The notes: generated from the sequence alone by a model not told the origin. 64,000 nucleotides of DNA from RYN-230 sp963717125 (GCA_963717125.1 CAVQVG010000015.1:434001-498000); one strand, 5' to 3'; counted from the stretch's first letter, positions 23,306 through 33,165 are shown. A program made the numbers and translations.

Positions 23306-26068
23306 TTACTTTGCGTAAGAGCAGCTCGCCTGGACGCAGCCTGCGGGCTGGGCTAACAAGATGGCCGGGGCGCCCGGCAGCACGGCCGGGGCGAAGTGGC
23401 GGGCGAGCAGACCGTCGAACTCCGCGGCCCGCAGCGGCGGCGAGTAATAGAAGCCCTGCGCTACATCACAGCCGAGCCGGCTGAGCTCGGCGACCTGGTC
23501 CCTGGTCTCCACTCCCTCGGCCACCGTGGCGATGCCCATGGCGTTGGCCAGATCGATGACGGCCCGGACGATGGCCGAGTCCACCGGGCTGTCCGCGATG
23601 CCCTGCACGAAGACCCGGTCCACCTTGACCTCGTGCACCGGGAACTGCTTGAGGTACGCCAGCGAGGAGTGGCCGGTGCCGAAGTCGTCGATGGCCAGCC
23701 GGACACCGAGCCGGTTGAGCCGCTTCATGACCTCACGGGCCCCGGCCAGGTCCTCCATGACCATGGTCTCGGTGATCTCGAAGATGAGCAGTTCCGAGGG
23801 CAGGCCGCTGGCGTCGAGGGCGGCTGCCACCTGGGACAGCAGCCCGCTTTCCTGGAACTGCCGGGGGGACAGGTTGATGCTGATGGGCAGGTCCACGCCC
23901 AGCCGGTCGCGGATCGAGCGCACCTGCTCGCAGGCCCGCTCCAGCACATAGCGGCCAACCGGCAGGATGAGCCCGGTCTCCTCGGCCATCGGGATGAAAC
24001 TCGTCGGGTCGATGAGACCGTGCTCCGGGTGCCGCCACCGGACCAGTGCCTCGGCGCCGACGATGCATCCCCCGGCGAGCGAGAAGAACGGCTGGTAGTG
24101 CACCTCGAGCTCGTCGCGCATGAGCCCCTTGCGCAGGTCAGCCTCGATTTGCAGGCGCCGCGACGAGCGCGTTCCCATGGCGGCCTGGTCGAATACCTTG
24201 TAGCTGCCGCCCTTGCCTTTCGCCTTCGCCTCATACATGGCCACGTCCGCGTCGCGCAGCACGTCGTCGGCGGTTTTGCCCGGCTCGGTGAGCGCGATGC
24301 CGACCGATACGCTGGCCACCAGCTCGTAGCCATCGGGCAGCGACATGGGCTGCTCGACGGCGGCGCAGATACGCCGGGCCGCGGCCACCGCGACCTCCAC
24401 GCCGGCCACGTCCTCAAGCAGCACCACGAACTCGTCGCCGCCGAAGCGGGCCAGCAGGTCATTACTTCGCACCACGCCCTTGAGCCGAGCCCCGATCGCC
24501 ACCAGGAAGCCGTCCCCGGTCACGTGCCCGAGGCTGTCGTTGATGCTCTTGAACCGGTCCACGTCCACGAAGATCAGCGCGTGTGTCTTGCGGTCCAGCG
24601 CGGACCGGCGCAGCGCCTGATCGAGCCGCTCCACCAGCAGCCGCCGGTTGGCCAGCCCGGTGAGGCTGTCGTAGCAGGCGTGATGGTGCAGCTCGTCCTC
24701 GAAGGCCTTGCGTTCGGTGATGTCCCGGAAGGCGATCACCGCGCCGGACGGCCGCCCGCCGCTCAGCACCGCTGAGGCGGTGTAGGCGACCGGGACGGTG
24801 CCGCCATCCTTGCCCCGGAACCGGGCGTCATCCTCCCGGATGGTCCGGCCGGTTCGCATGGCTTCCCGGGCCGGGGTGAGCAGGAAATCCGGGGCGGCGA
24901 GCGCGCCGTCGCTCACCGGATCGTCGATGGTGATGTCCAGCGAGGGCAGCTCGATCATGTCGGCCGCGGCCCGGTTGACGAACGTCAGTTTCCCATCCGC
25001 GGCTATCGCGCAGACGCCCTCGCCGATGTTCAGCGTGATCGAGGAGAGCCGCTCCCGCTCGAAGTGCACCTGCTGGTACAGCTCGGCATTGCTCAGCGCC
25101 GCGCTGCCCACCGCGGCCACGGCCTTGAGCAGGCCCTGGTCGGCGTCGTCGAACGGCTCATCCCGGCGCCGGCCGGAGGCCACCAGCCACTGCGGGTGGC
25201 CGGCCACGGTCATCGGCGCCGCCAGCCGGCCATCCCCCGGGTCGGCCGCGGCCAGCGCGGCTTCCGGGCTGCGTAGCAGCCGTCGCACCGATTCGAGGAT
25301 CGTCTCGACGACGGCCTCGCGGCGCAGCCCGCGGTTCGCTTCCAGGGTGACCTCGTAGAGCCCCTCCATCCGGGCGCGGTCATACAGCGCCAGATAGCGC
25401 GCATTGATCAGCCGCCGGTCCAGGATGACGACCGGGATGGCCAGCGCCACCGCCCACACGTGGGCCCGGATCGCCACCGCCAGCACGGCGCCGACCAGCG
25501 CTCCGGCGCCGGCCAGCATGACCTGGATCGGAAGATCGGTGCTGAATTCATGCCAGCCGGTACCCATGGAGACCATCACGCCGTCCACCAGGAACGTGCT
25601 GACCGAGAAGCACACGCCCACGCCGAGCAGGACCGCCGCGATCTGCCCCGCGGTGAGCGCACCCGACGGCGCGGCCACGGTGCGGCTCACCGCCAGTCCC
25701 AGCCCGGCCGCGACGAGCACCTGCCCCGCGTTGAACGCCGACTTGACCACTGGGCGGCGCCGGACAGCCTGGGCGACCACCGTGGCCAGGGCCAGCGTGC
25801 CCAGCGTGACCAGCGGTGGCTCCAGCAGGGCCAGGATCACGAAGAAACCCTCGTCCATGTTGAAGGTCTCGGATTCGCCGCCGCGGAACACCACCACCGG
25901 CCGTACCTGGCTGCCCAGCACGAGCGCGCCGATGGTGGCGGCGACCACCCACTGGCCCGGGCTGACCGGCGCGACGGCGGGCTGCCACCAGGTGGCCAGG
26001 ACCAGGGCGGCCGCCCCACCCACGACGGAAGCCGCGACGAACGCCAGGGTCACCCGCGGTAGCTTCAT
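23306..26068 (-). CDS. Membrane GAF/PAS-GGDEF-EAL cyclic-di-GMP enzyme
   Basis: 920 aa. Six or more helices fill residues 1-215. A GAF-like region (~240-345) and a PAS domain (~350-470, NIGEGVCAIAADGKLTFVNR) follow. The diguanylate cyclase domain has RFGGDEFVVLLED, and the phosphodiesterase domain has GAEALVRW and DDFGTGHSSLAYLK. Both signature sets look catalytically competent, so it could make or degrade c-di-GMP depending on input. The ATG lies 15 bp after the subtilisin stop with a weak ribosome site, suggesting coupling to that gene. Confidence 0.93.
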   Translation of the reverse strand: MKLPRVTLAFVAASVVGGAAALVLATWWQPAVAPVSPGQWVVAATIGALVLGSQVRPVVVFRGGESETFNMDEGFFVILALLEPPLVTLGTLALATVVAQAVRRRPVVKSAFNAGQVLVAAGLGLAVSRTVAAPSGALTAGQIAAVLLGVGVCFSVSTFLVDGVMVSMGTGWHEFSTDLPIQVMLAGAGALVGAVLAVAIRAHVWAVALAIPVVILDRRLINARYLALYDRARMEGLYEVTLEANRGLRREAVVETILESVRRLLRSPEAALAAADPGDGRLAAPMTVAGHPQWLVASGRRRDEPFDDADQGLLKAVAAVGSAALSNAELYQQVHFERERLSSITLNIGEGVCAIAADGKLTFVNRAAADMIELPSLDITIDDPVSDGALAAPDFLLTPAREAMRTGRTIREDDARFRGKDGGTVPVAYTASAVLSGGRPSGAVIAFRDITERKAFEDELHHHACYDSLTGLANRRLLVERLDQALRRSALDRKTHALIFVDVDRFKSINDSLGHVTGDGFLVAIGARLKGVVRSNDLLARFGGDEFVVLLEDVAGVEVAVAAARRICAAVEQPMSLPDGYELVASVSVGIALTEPGKTADDVLRDADVAMYEAKAKGKGGSYKVFDQAAMGTRSSRRLQIEADLRKGLMRDELEVHYQPFFSLAGGCIVGAEALVRWRHPEHGLIDPTSFIPMAEETGLILPVGRYVLERACEQVRSIRDRLGVDLPISINLSPRQFQESGLLSQVAAALDASGLPSELLIFEITETMVMEDLAGAREVMKRLNRLGVRLAIDDFGTGHSSLAYLKQFPVHEVKVDRVFVQGIADSPVDSAIVRAVIDLANAMGIATVAEGVETRDQVAELSRLGCDVAQGFYYSPPLRAAEFDGLLARHFAPAVLPGAPAILLAQPAGCVQASCSYAK

Positions 26069-26083
26069 GATCTGGCCGCCGCG

Positions 26084-27652
26084 TCAGCCGCCGTTCCAGC
26101 TCTTGGTGTTCCAGTACGGGCCCCAGGCCGCGCCGGCCCAGGGGGAGCCGCTCCAGGCGCTCCCGTCCCAGGCCGAGCCGCTCCACGTGGAGCTGTTCCA
26201 GAGCGCGCCGTCCCAGGCCCACCGGTTCCAGGCCACTCCGTTCCACGTCCAGCCGTTCCAGGCGGCGCCGTTCCAGGCCACCCCGTGCCAGGTCCAGCCG
26301 TCGGACGGCGCCTGGCCCGGGGCGAGCCCGGACCACAGCTGGGCGTTCCACGTATCGAACGGGCGCGCCGACGAGAGCGAGACCGGGAGGCCCGGCAAGG
26401 CGGGCAGCACCAGGCCGGACTGGTTGAGGCTCATCGGTCCCGAGGTGGCCGCGGCGTAGGCATTCAGCGCGCCGTGACCGTCCACGAACGGGTTGCCGAG
26501 GGGACCGGGATTGGTGTTGCCGAGCAGCCGGGCCTTCACCTGGTCCGGGGTGATGCCCGGGTTGTCCGCCAGGATCAGGGCCACCGCCCCGCTGGTGATG
26601 GCGGCGCTGAACGAGGTGCCAGAGCCGGTGAAGTTGGCCGCGCCGATCTGGGCCGACGGGTAGGTGCTGACCAGCGTCAACCCGGGTGCGGCCAGGCTCA
26701 CCACCGACCGCCCCGAGGTGACCAGGTCGGGCTTGACCCAGCCGTCCGGCGTGGTGGGCCCCACGCTGCTGAAGTTGGTCATCTCGTCGCCGTCGGTCGA
26801 GGCGGTGGCCGCGCCCATGTCGTCCAGCGCGCCCACCGTGATCACCATCGGGTCATCGCCCGGGGACAGAATGGTGCCGTTGAACGGCCCGGCGTTGCCC
26901 GCCGAGGCCACCACCGTGATCCCCGCGTTCCACACCGCCTGTACCGCCAGGTCCAGCGGGTTGACGACGGTGGATTCGCTGGACTGGAAGCCCAGGGACA
27001 GGTTGAGCACTTTGATCTGATAGATGCCCTGGTGGTCGACCGCCCATTGCAGACCCTGGATCAGCGTGCCCAGGTCGGTCAGCCCGTTCCCCCCGGCGAC
27101 CTTGATCGACACCAGGTTGGCCCCCGGGGCTTCCCCGGAGTACTGCCCGTTCGACGAGGCGCCGTCGCCGGCGATCAGGCCCCCCACGAACGTGCCGTGC
27201 CCGTAGTTGTCCTGGAACGGGTTTCCCCCGCCGGTCAGGTCAACCCCGCCGATCAGCCGGCCGGCGAAGTCGGGCAGCTGGTCGATCCCGGTGTCCACCA
27301 CGGCCACGGTGACCCCCTGGCCGGTATCGCCGGCCGCCGCCAGCTGGCTCGCCCCGGTCTGGGCCAGGAACGCGTCCGACGGCGCGTGCGGCCCGGTCAA
27401 CTCCGGGACATCCTGCAGGCTCACCTGGCCATCCGGAGTCACCGTGATGCCCGGCAGCGCGGCCAGCACGGCCGCCTCAGCCGTCGGGATCGACGCCACC
27501 ACCCCGTCGATCAGGTGGAACTGGCTCAGCACGCTGCCGCCCACCTGTAGCACGGCCGTGACCGGGCTCAGCAGGCCGGACGCGGTGACCACGACCGTTT
27601 CCCCCGGGTCCGCCGATGCGGCCGGAACGCCCGTTATCGAGGCGGCGGTCAT
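26084..27652 (-). CDS. Secreted S8 subtilisin-like protease with C-terminal W-x-G repeats
   Basis: 522 aa from the ATG at 27652. The catalytic triad is Asp120 (AVVDTGIDQLPDF), His152 (NYGHGTFVGGLIAGDG) and Ser347 (TGSGTSFSAA), with the oxyanion Asn near 253 (ASAGNAGP). The last ~70 residues are about eleven pentapeptides with Trp every fifth position and Gly between (NGAAW, NGVAW, SGSAW), likely a beta-structured wall- or surface-associated tail. Codons upstream of the ATG encode a textbook signal peptide (KKRRLAAAGAALAA...) but lack a start codon, so the true 5' end is uncertain. It heads a run with the GGDEF-EAL and MCP genes. Confidence 0.87.
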   Translation of the reverse strand: MTAASITGVPAASADPGETVVVTASGLLSPVTAVLQVGGSVLSQFHLIDGVVASIPTAEAAVLAALPGITVTPDGQVSLQDVPELTGPHAPSDAFLAQTGASQLAAAGDTGQGVTVAVVDTGIDQLPDFAGRLIGGVDLTGGGNPFQDNYGHGTFVGGLIAGDGASSNGQYSGEAPGANLVSIKVAGGNGLTDLGTLIQGLQWAVDHQGIYQIKVLNLSLGFQSSESTVVNPLDLAVQAVWNAGITVVASAGNAGPFNGTILSPGDDPMVITVGALDDMGAATASTDGDEMTNFSSVGPTTPDGWVKPDLVTSGRSVVSLAAPGLTLVSTYPSAQIGAANFTGSGTSFSAAITSGAVALILADNPGITPDQVKARLLGNTNPGPLGNPFVDGHGALNAYAAATSGPMSLNQSGLVLPALPGLPVSLSSARPFDTWNAQLWSGLAPGQAPSDGWTWHGVAWNGAAWNGWTWNGVAWNRWAWDGALWNSSTWSGSAWDGSAWSGSPWAGAAWGPYWNTKSWNGG

Positions 27653-27927
27653 TGCGGCGAGGGCGGCACCTGCGGCGGCCAGCCGGCGCTTCTTCGCCGG
27701 CCAAACCGAGCCCGGTAGCCGACATTTACGCCGAACACGACATTACACCACATTGGGCAGCCCCTCCCCTAGCATGCCTTTTAGTCGTACCAACCGTACG
27801 CTGGGGGGCCATCTCCGGGAGGAAAATCCGCAACACCGGCACACGTTCCAGTAATAAGTATTCGATTTCATTACCGCAATTGCGTCCGGTTACGGAAATT
27901 ACTTAGTGAATTAGTAGAGCCACGGGC

Positions 27928-28769
27928 TCAGCGGCCATTCTCCGGTCGGGGCGGGGGCTGCTCGCGGGAGCACCACCAGGTAGACCGGCCACCGACGATG
28001 CCGTGCGCCATCGGGGCGCCGTCGCGTGGGCAGGTGCCGCCGGGGTGCCGGGCCGCGATGATCTCGCCGGTGTGCGCGCCACCGTTGGCGATGGCGTCCG
28101 CCAGGGTCGACTTCAGCTCCCGGTAGAGCCGGTTGACTTGGGCCCGGGTGAGGGTGCCGGTGAGCGCCAGCGGCGACACCTTGGCCCGCCAGAGAATCTC
28201 GTCGGCCAGCAGGTTGCCCACGCCGGCGAGCTTGGACTGATCGAGCAGCCGCGCCTTGACCGCGATCCGGCCCTTGGTGATCAGCGAGCGGAACTCAGCC
28301 GGGGTGACCTGTGCCGCGTCCGGGCCGAGGGCGCTGAGGTCGGGGTTGAGCCGGACCCGGCCCAGCCGCCGCGGGTCGCGGAGCACCAGCCGGCCACCGT
28401 CGGCGAACGTGAGCGTGAACCGGTTCCACCGGACGCCGCGCGGCCCGGTGTCGTAGCGCCGTTCATCGCCGGCCTCCCGTTCCGCACCATCCCGGTCGGC
28501 GACCAGGATACGGCCGCTCATGCCCAGGTGGATGCCGAGCTCGGGGCCGGCCCGGCCGGGTCGCCAGCCGCCGAGGTGTCCAGCCACATCGTCTTGCCGC
28601 GGCGGTGCGCCGCGGTCAGGCTGCGCCCGATCAGCGCGTCGCGCACTTCACCGGCGGCGTGCGGGCGGCCGACATAGCGGTCCGAATCGTTGACGTCCAC
28701 GATGCGCCGGTGCAGGGCCCGGTCGGCGATCAGCCGCCGGGCCGCCTCGACCTCGGGAAGCTCAGGCAC
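27928..28769 (-). pseudogene. Frameshifted Fpg/Nei family DNA glycosylase
   Basis: The N-terminal part (28769 to ~28560) starts MPELPEVEAARRLIADRA with the catalytic Pro2-Glu3 of Fpg/Nei enzymes. The rest, in another frame (from ~28563 to 27928), gives LGIHLGMSGRILVADRDG, then the helix-two-turn-helix (KLAGVGNLLADEILWRAKVS) and a C-terminal finger. The shift falls in the GC tract 28538-28563. The finger keeps the Arg (VGGRST) but only two of the four usual Cys (TCPRDG and WWCSRE), so it may not bind zinc. The enzyme would excise oxidised bases. Either a pseudogene or a base-calling error. Confidence 0.75.
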
Positions 28770-29131
28770 CTACCCGTTGTACCCGGCCGCGGGCCAGTCG
28801 CATCAGCCGGCTACCCCGGTGCGGGCAGCACGGACAGCTCCGCCGCCCACACCGGGGCACCCACGGCAGGACGCCGCCACCGTCACCCGCGCGCGTATTG
28901 AGGCCGCAGGGTGGCCGGCGCTGCCACGACAGCCGGCGCAGCCGCCAGCCCGCCGAAGCGCTTCAGAGGACACTCGCGGGGGCTGCCGCAAGACATTGAT
29001 AAGGGGGCGGCAGGCCTGGAGATGACAGCGCTATTGTCACTGGAGATATATGACGTTTGGCTATGCGGCCGCTCGTTCAGCGAGGGAATGCGAGCAAGCC
29101 GGGAGCGCGTATGCCGCCGAATACGATGGGG

Positions 29132-29314
29132 TTAATAAATCCAGGGCTTGGGCTTGGATGTGAGGACGTAGCCGGCCCGGTGAGCGTGACCGCGGGCTTG
29201 CTGATGTGCGGTCATCTGCGCCGGGTGAGCGCCACTGTGCCCAGGCTGGGCCAGCACCGTGGCGGCGATTCCGCCGCCCAGGGCGAGGGCGGCGGCGAGA
29301 ATTCCGCGCACCAC
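29132..29314 (-). CDS. Possible small secreted peptide
   Basis: 60 aa, GTG start. Residues 1-22 (MVRGILAAALALGGGIAATV, then LA) look like a signal peptide. The remaining ~37 residues are His/Gln/Pro-rich with no recognised family. There is no clear ribosome site, and other frames are also open here, so this is tentative. Confidence 0.3.
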   Translation of the reverse strand: MVRGILAAALALGGGIAATVLAQPGHSGAHPAQMTAHQQARGHAHRAGYVLTSKPKPWIY

Positions 29315-29561
29315 GCGGACACGAACGGTCCCGGTTCAACGGAGCCCGGCGGTGACTGCCCGCCGACCTACTGCCGTACCTTAAACTATGATTGGCCATC
29401 GTAGATGTTCCCCTTCATTAGCTATTTGACGTGTGGCCAGGTGAGACTGGAGACCATCCGAGACTGCGAAGCTACACCACAATCCATCGCCGTATGTGCC
29501 AATTGCACAAAATCCGGACGGCGACTAAATACGAAGAATGGTCGTAGAAAGCGGCGCTCGA

Positions 29562-29689
29562 CCGGCGCGCCGGGGCTGGGCAGGCGGCCGACACTACGGC
29601 CCGGCCGGCGCGCCGAGCGCGGGGGGCCCGCCCGACGCGCCAAGCGCGACGGGACCGGCGTCTGCCGGGCCGGGCGGCCGGCGCGCCGG
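29562..29689. repeat. Three copies of CCGGCGCGCCGG palindrome
   Basis: The 12-bp palindrome is perfect at 29562-29573 and 29678-29689; a copy with its last base changed is at 29605-29616. All lie in a ~140-bp GC-extreme block 335-460 bp before the SARP gene. Protein-binding sites or mere composition bias are both possible. Confidence 0.45.
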
Positions 29690-30024
29690 GCCGGACGGAC
29701 GGGCTAGTCCCGCCAGACCCCCGGCGCCCGGTAGCCATCAGTCAGCCCGTCAGTTATCCCAGACCACGTCACCCTCGCCGTGACTCTCCCGCCCCTAACA
29801 CCGCAGAGGTCCCGGCCATCACAGGAATGTCCACACGGAATGGTATTGCGGGCCACCGGGTGAGGGCGTTGTGAAATCTGCACGGAAAATTGCATAACCT
29901 GCGCCATCATTTCCCCTTCCCGTGCAGTTCTTCCGGAATTTGAGTGAGAAGCGCCTATAACGGGTATCAGCTTTTTAACCCAGCAAGTGAGCTGGCCCGC
30001 CAGCCAGAACACGCGAAGGCGATC

Positions 30025-33000
30025 ATGGAATTCCGGGTGCTCGGGCCGATTGAGCTATGGTCAGCCGGACAGCAATACGATCTTGGGCCGACCAGGGCGC
30101 GATGCGTCCTGGCCATCCTCATGCTGACCCCGCGCACAATTGTGCCGACCGACGTTCTCATTGACCGGATCTGGGATACCGAGCCGCCGCCGAAGGCTCG
30201 GGAGAGCCTGGCGGTCTACATCACCCGGCTCCGGGCCGCGCTGCGCCTGGCCGTGGGGGACAGCGTCCGGCTGGTCGGCCGGTCCCGGGGCTACGAACTC
30301 GACGTCGATCCGGACGTCGTCGACCTGCACCAGTTCCGCCGCCTGCGCCGGCAGGCGGACGCGCTGGCGGGCAACGGCGACGCCGACCATGCCGCTTTAC
30401 TGCTGCGCGAGGCGGACCGGCTGTGGCGCGGCCAGGCGTTCGCTGGGATCCGCGGCGACTGGATGGCGCGGATGCGGGCCAGCCTGGAAGAGGAGCGCCG
30501 GGCCGCCATCCTGAAGCGGGTCGAGTCCGAGCTGGATCTCGGCCAGCACGCCGACCTGGTCGGTGAGCTCGGCAACCTGCTCGCGCAGTACCCGCTGGAC
30601 GAGGCGTTCATCGCGCACCAGATGACCGCGCTGTACGGGAGCGGCCGGGCTGGCGAGGCGCTCAGCCTGTACCGGGACACCCGCAGCCAGCTCGTCGACG
30701 AGCAGGGCACCGAGCCCGGGCCGGTGCTGTCCGAGCTGCATCAGCGCATCCTCAGCCAGGACCCCGATCTGGCCACCGGGCTCACCGGCCCTGGGCGGCA
30801 GCTGAGCCGGACCGCGCAGCCGGACACGCTGCCGCCCGAGATGGTGGAGTTCGTCGGCCGCGATGAGGAGCTCAGTTTGCTCGCCCAGGCGCCCGGCGAC
30901 GGCCCACGGATCAGCGTCATCGAGGGCATGGCCGGGGTGGGAAAGACCGCGCTGGCCATCCACGCAGCCCGCGCCGCCGCCGCGCGGTACCCGGACGGCA
31001 CGTTCTACCTCAACTTCCACACCCACGATCCCGGGCTGCCGTCGCTCGACGCGGCCGAGGCCCTGCACCGGCTGCTCCGGATGCTCACCGCGCCGGCCAC
31101 CCGGATCCCGGACGCCACCGGCGAGCGCGCCGCGCTGCTCCGGGCCCAGCTGAGCCGCCGCCGCGCCATCGTGATCCTGGACGACGCGCCCGGGCCGGAC
31201 CAGATCCAGCCGCTGCTGCCTCCGTCGGGCCAGAGCCTGATCCTGATCACCACCCGGCGCACCCTGTCCGGCCTGCCGGGCGCCCGCGCGCTGACCCTCG
31301 ACGTGCTGACCATGCCCGACGCGATCACGCTGTTCCGCCGGGTCGCCGGGCATGGGCGGGCGCACGACGAGGACGCGGCGGCGATGGCCGTGCAACTGTG
31401 CGGGCGGCTGCCGCTGGCCATCCAGCTGGCGGCTGGCCGGCTGGCGCACGACTACCCGCCGCGGCTCGACGACCTGGTCGAGGAGCTGTCCCGCTCGCCC
31501 GAGCCGGTGACCGGCGCGGCCAGCCCGCAGGTGATGTCGGCGTTCGACGTGTCCTACCGCTCGCTGGAACCCGACCACCAGCGGTTCTTCCGGCGGCTCG
31601 GGATGAGCCCCTGCGCCGCGATCAGCCCGCAGGCGGCGGCCGCGCTGGGCGGCGTCACCCTGGCCGAGGCGCAGCAGGCGCTCGCCGCCCTGCTCGATCA
31701 TCACCTGCTGGCCCGGGCACCGGGTAGCCAGTTCCGCTTCCACGACCTGATCCGTGAGTACGCGGCGCTGCGCGCCACCCGGGAGGACTCCGGGGCGGAG
31801 CGGCGGCGCGCGGTCGGCCGGCTGCTCGACTACTACCTGTCCACCGCGGACCAGGCGGACCGGGTGCTGCACCCGTTCCGCCGCCGGATGCCGGTACCGG
31901 TCAGCCACCGAACCCCGGCCAGCCCGGTACTGGCCACGACGGACGGCGCGGCCGGGTGGCTGGAAACCGAGTGGCGCAACATCCTGCAAGCCGCGCAGTA
32001 CGCCGGGCGGCACGAGTGGAAGCAGAAGTGCGCCGACCTCATCCACGTGCTGGGCGGCTTCCTGGAGGTCAGGGCCTACTGGGATGAGGCCATCGCGGCG
32101 CACACGCTGGCCGCGCAGGCCGGGCGCGACCTGGTTGACCCGGCCCGGGTCGCACGGGCGTCACTGGAGCTCAGCGAGGTGAGCCAGCAAACCGGCCAGC
32201 ACGACGCGGCGCTCCCGCTGGCCGAGGAGGCCGCGGAGATCTACCGGTCACTGGGCGACCGCCGCGGCGAGGCCGAGGCCCTGGACCAGACCGGCCTGGC
32301 CCACCAGCGGGCCGGACGATCCCGGGACTCGCTCGCCTATTTCGCCGAAGCCCGGGCGCTGTACGGCGACACCGCCGACTCGCACGGCGTGGCCGATACG
32401 CTGACCCATTCCGGGATCGCCTCCTGGCAGCTCGGACGGTATCCCGACGCGATGGGCAATCTGCGCGACGCGCTGCTGCTCTACCAGGCGGCCGGGGACC
32501 GCCGGGGCGAAGCCAAGACGCTGAACAACCTGGGCCGGATGCAGCTGAACTTCGGCTACCACCGCGACGCGCTGGACGGCTACCAGAAAGCGCTGCAGAT
32601 ATTCCGGGAAATCGGCGTCGCGCAGAGCGAGGCCATCCTGTATCACAACATCGGCGCGCTCTATTACTACAAGGGCAGCTACGACGAGGGGCTGGCCGCG
32701 TACCGGCGGGCCCTGGCCATCTACCGCGAGATCGGCGATCTGCCCAATGAAGCCGACGTGCTCAACGACATCGGCGCCATCTACCAGAGCGCGGAGTGCT
32801 ACGACGAGGCACTGATCTGCCACGAGAAGGCGAGGTCGATTGCGGAGGACGTCGGGAACCTGCCGCAGCAGGTGACCGCGCTGCGCGGGATAGCCGGGGT
32901 GCGCCGTGGGTGCGGCGTGTACGGCGAGGCGTTCGATCTGTATCACATCGCACTGAAGCTGGCCCGGGAGATCGGTGACCCGTACGAGGAGGCCAAGATC

Positions 33001-33165
33001 CTCGAGGGCATCGCCGAGACCACGCTGAGTACGCTCCGGCCGGACGCGGCGCGGATCGTGTTCCGGCAGGCGCTGGACATCTTCGAGCGGCTGGGTGTGC
33101 CCGAGGCCGAGTCGGCCCGGATCCGCATCGAGGCCATGGATCCCGCCTTCAGCTGCCGCGCCTAG
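30025..33165 (+). CDS. SARP/AfsR-type transcriptional regulator (DNA-binding, BTAD, NB-ARC, TPR)
   Basis: 1046 aa from the ATG at 30025, which has AAGG 6 nt upstream and opens the canonical MEFRVLGPIELW. Residues ~1-90 are the OmpR-like winged HTH, ~95-245 the BTAD, ~270-600 an NB-ARC/STAND ATPase with P-loop GMAGVGKTA (~300-308) and IVILDDAPGP as Walker B, and ~690-1040 TPR repeats. This is the full AfsR layout, an ATP-controlled activator with a TPR sensor. No biosynthetic cluster adjoins it, so its targets may be elsewhere. The long upstream region suggests complex control. Confidence 0.94.
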   Translation: MEFRVLGPIELWSAGQQYDLGPTRARCVLAILMLTPRTIVPTDVLIDRIWDTEPPPKARESLAVYITRLRAALRLAVGDSVRLVGRSRGYELDVDPDVVDLHQFRRLRRQADALAGNGDADHAALLLREADRLWRGQAFAGIRGDWMARMRASLEEERRAAILKRVESELDLGQHADLVGELGNLLAQYPLDEAFIAHQMTALYGSGRAGEALSLYRDTRSQLVDEQGTEPGPVLSELHQRILSQDPDLATGLTGPGRQLSRTAQPDTLPPEMVEFVGRDEELSLLAQAPGDGPRISVIEGMAGVGKTALAIHAARAAAARYPDGTFYLNFHTHDPGLPSLDAAEALHRLLRMLTAPATRIPDATGERAALLRAQLSRRRAIVILDDAPGPDQIQPLLPPSGQSLILITTRRTLSGLPGARALTLDVLTMPDAITLFRRVAGHGRAHDEDAAAMAVQLCGRLPLAIQLAAGRLAHDYPPRLDDLVEELSRSPEPVTGAASPQVMSAFDVSYRSLEPDHQRFFRRLGMSPCAAISPQAAAALGGVTLAEAQQALAALLDHHLLARAPGSQFRFHDLIREYAALRATREDSGAERRRAVGRLLDYYLSTADQADRVLHPFRRRMPVPVSHRTPASPVLATTDGAAGWLETEWRNILQAAQYAGRHEWKQKCADLIHVLGGFLEVRAYWDEAIAAHTLAAQAGRDLVDPARVARASLELSEVSQQTGQHDAALPLAEEAAEIYRSLGDRRGEAEALDQTGLAHQRAGRSRDSLAYFAEARALYGDTADSHGVADTLTHSGIASWQLGRYPDAMGNLRDALLLYQAAGDRRGEAKTLNNLGRMQLNFGYHRDALDGYQKALQIFREIGVAQSEAILYHNIGALYYYKGSYDEGLAAYRRALAIYREIGDLPNEADVLNDIGAIYQSAECYDEALICHEKARSIAEDVGNLPQQVTALRGIAGVRRGCGVYGEAFDLYHIALKLAREIGDPYEEAKILEGIAETTLSTLRPDAARIVFRQALDIFERLGVPEAESARIRIEAMDPAFSCRA

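Larger units (their letters stand above)
28770..30024. other. Gene-poor 1.25-kb region upstream of the SARP regulator
   Basis: No conserved gene is visible. It alternates AT-richer patches (about 29400-29550 and 29830-29990) with an extremely GC-rich block (29560-29700) holding three copies of a palindrome. A possible short secreted peptide is encoded on the minus strand (29132-29314). The last 100 bp should carry the SARP promoter. Confidence 0.6.

Noticed and set aside
29704..30012. A 102-codon minus-strand frame upstream of the SARP gene
   Set aside because: No ribosome site, no recognisable domain, and it covers the probable SARP promoter.
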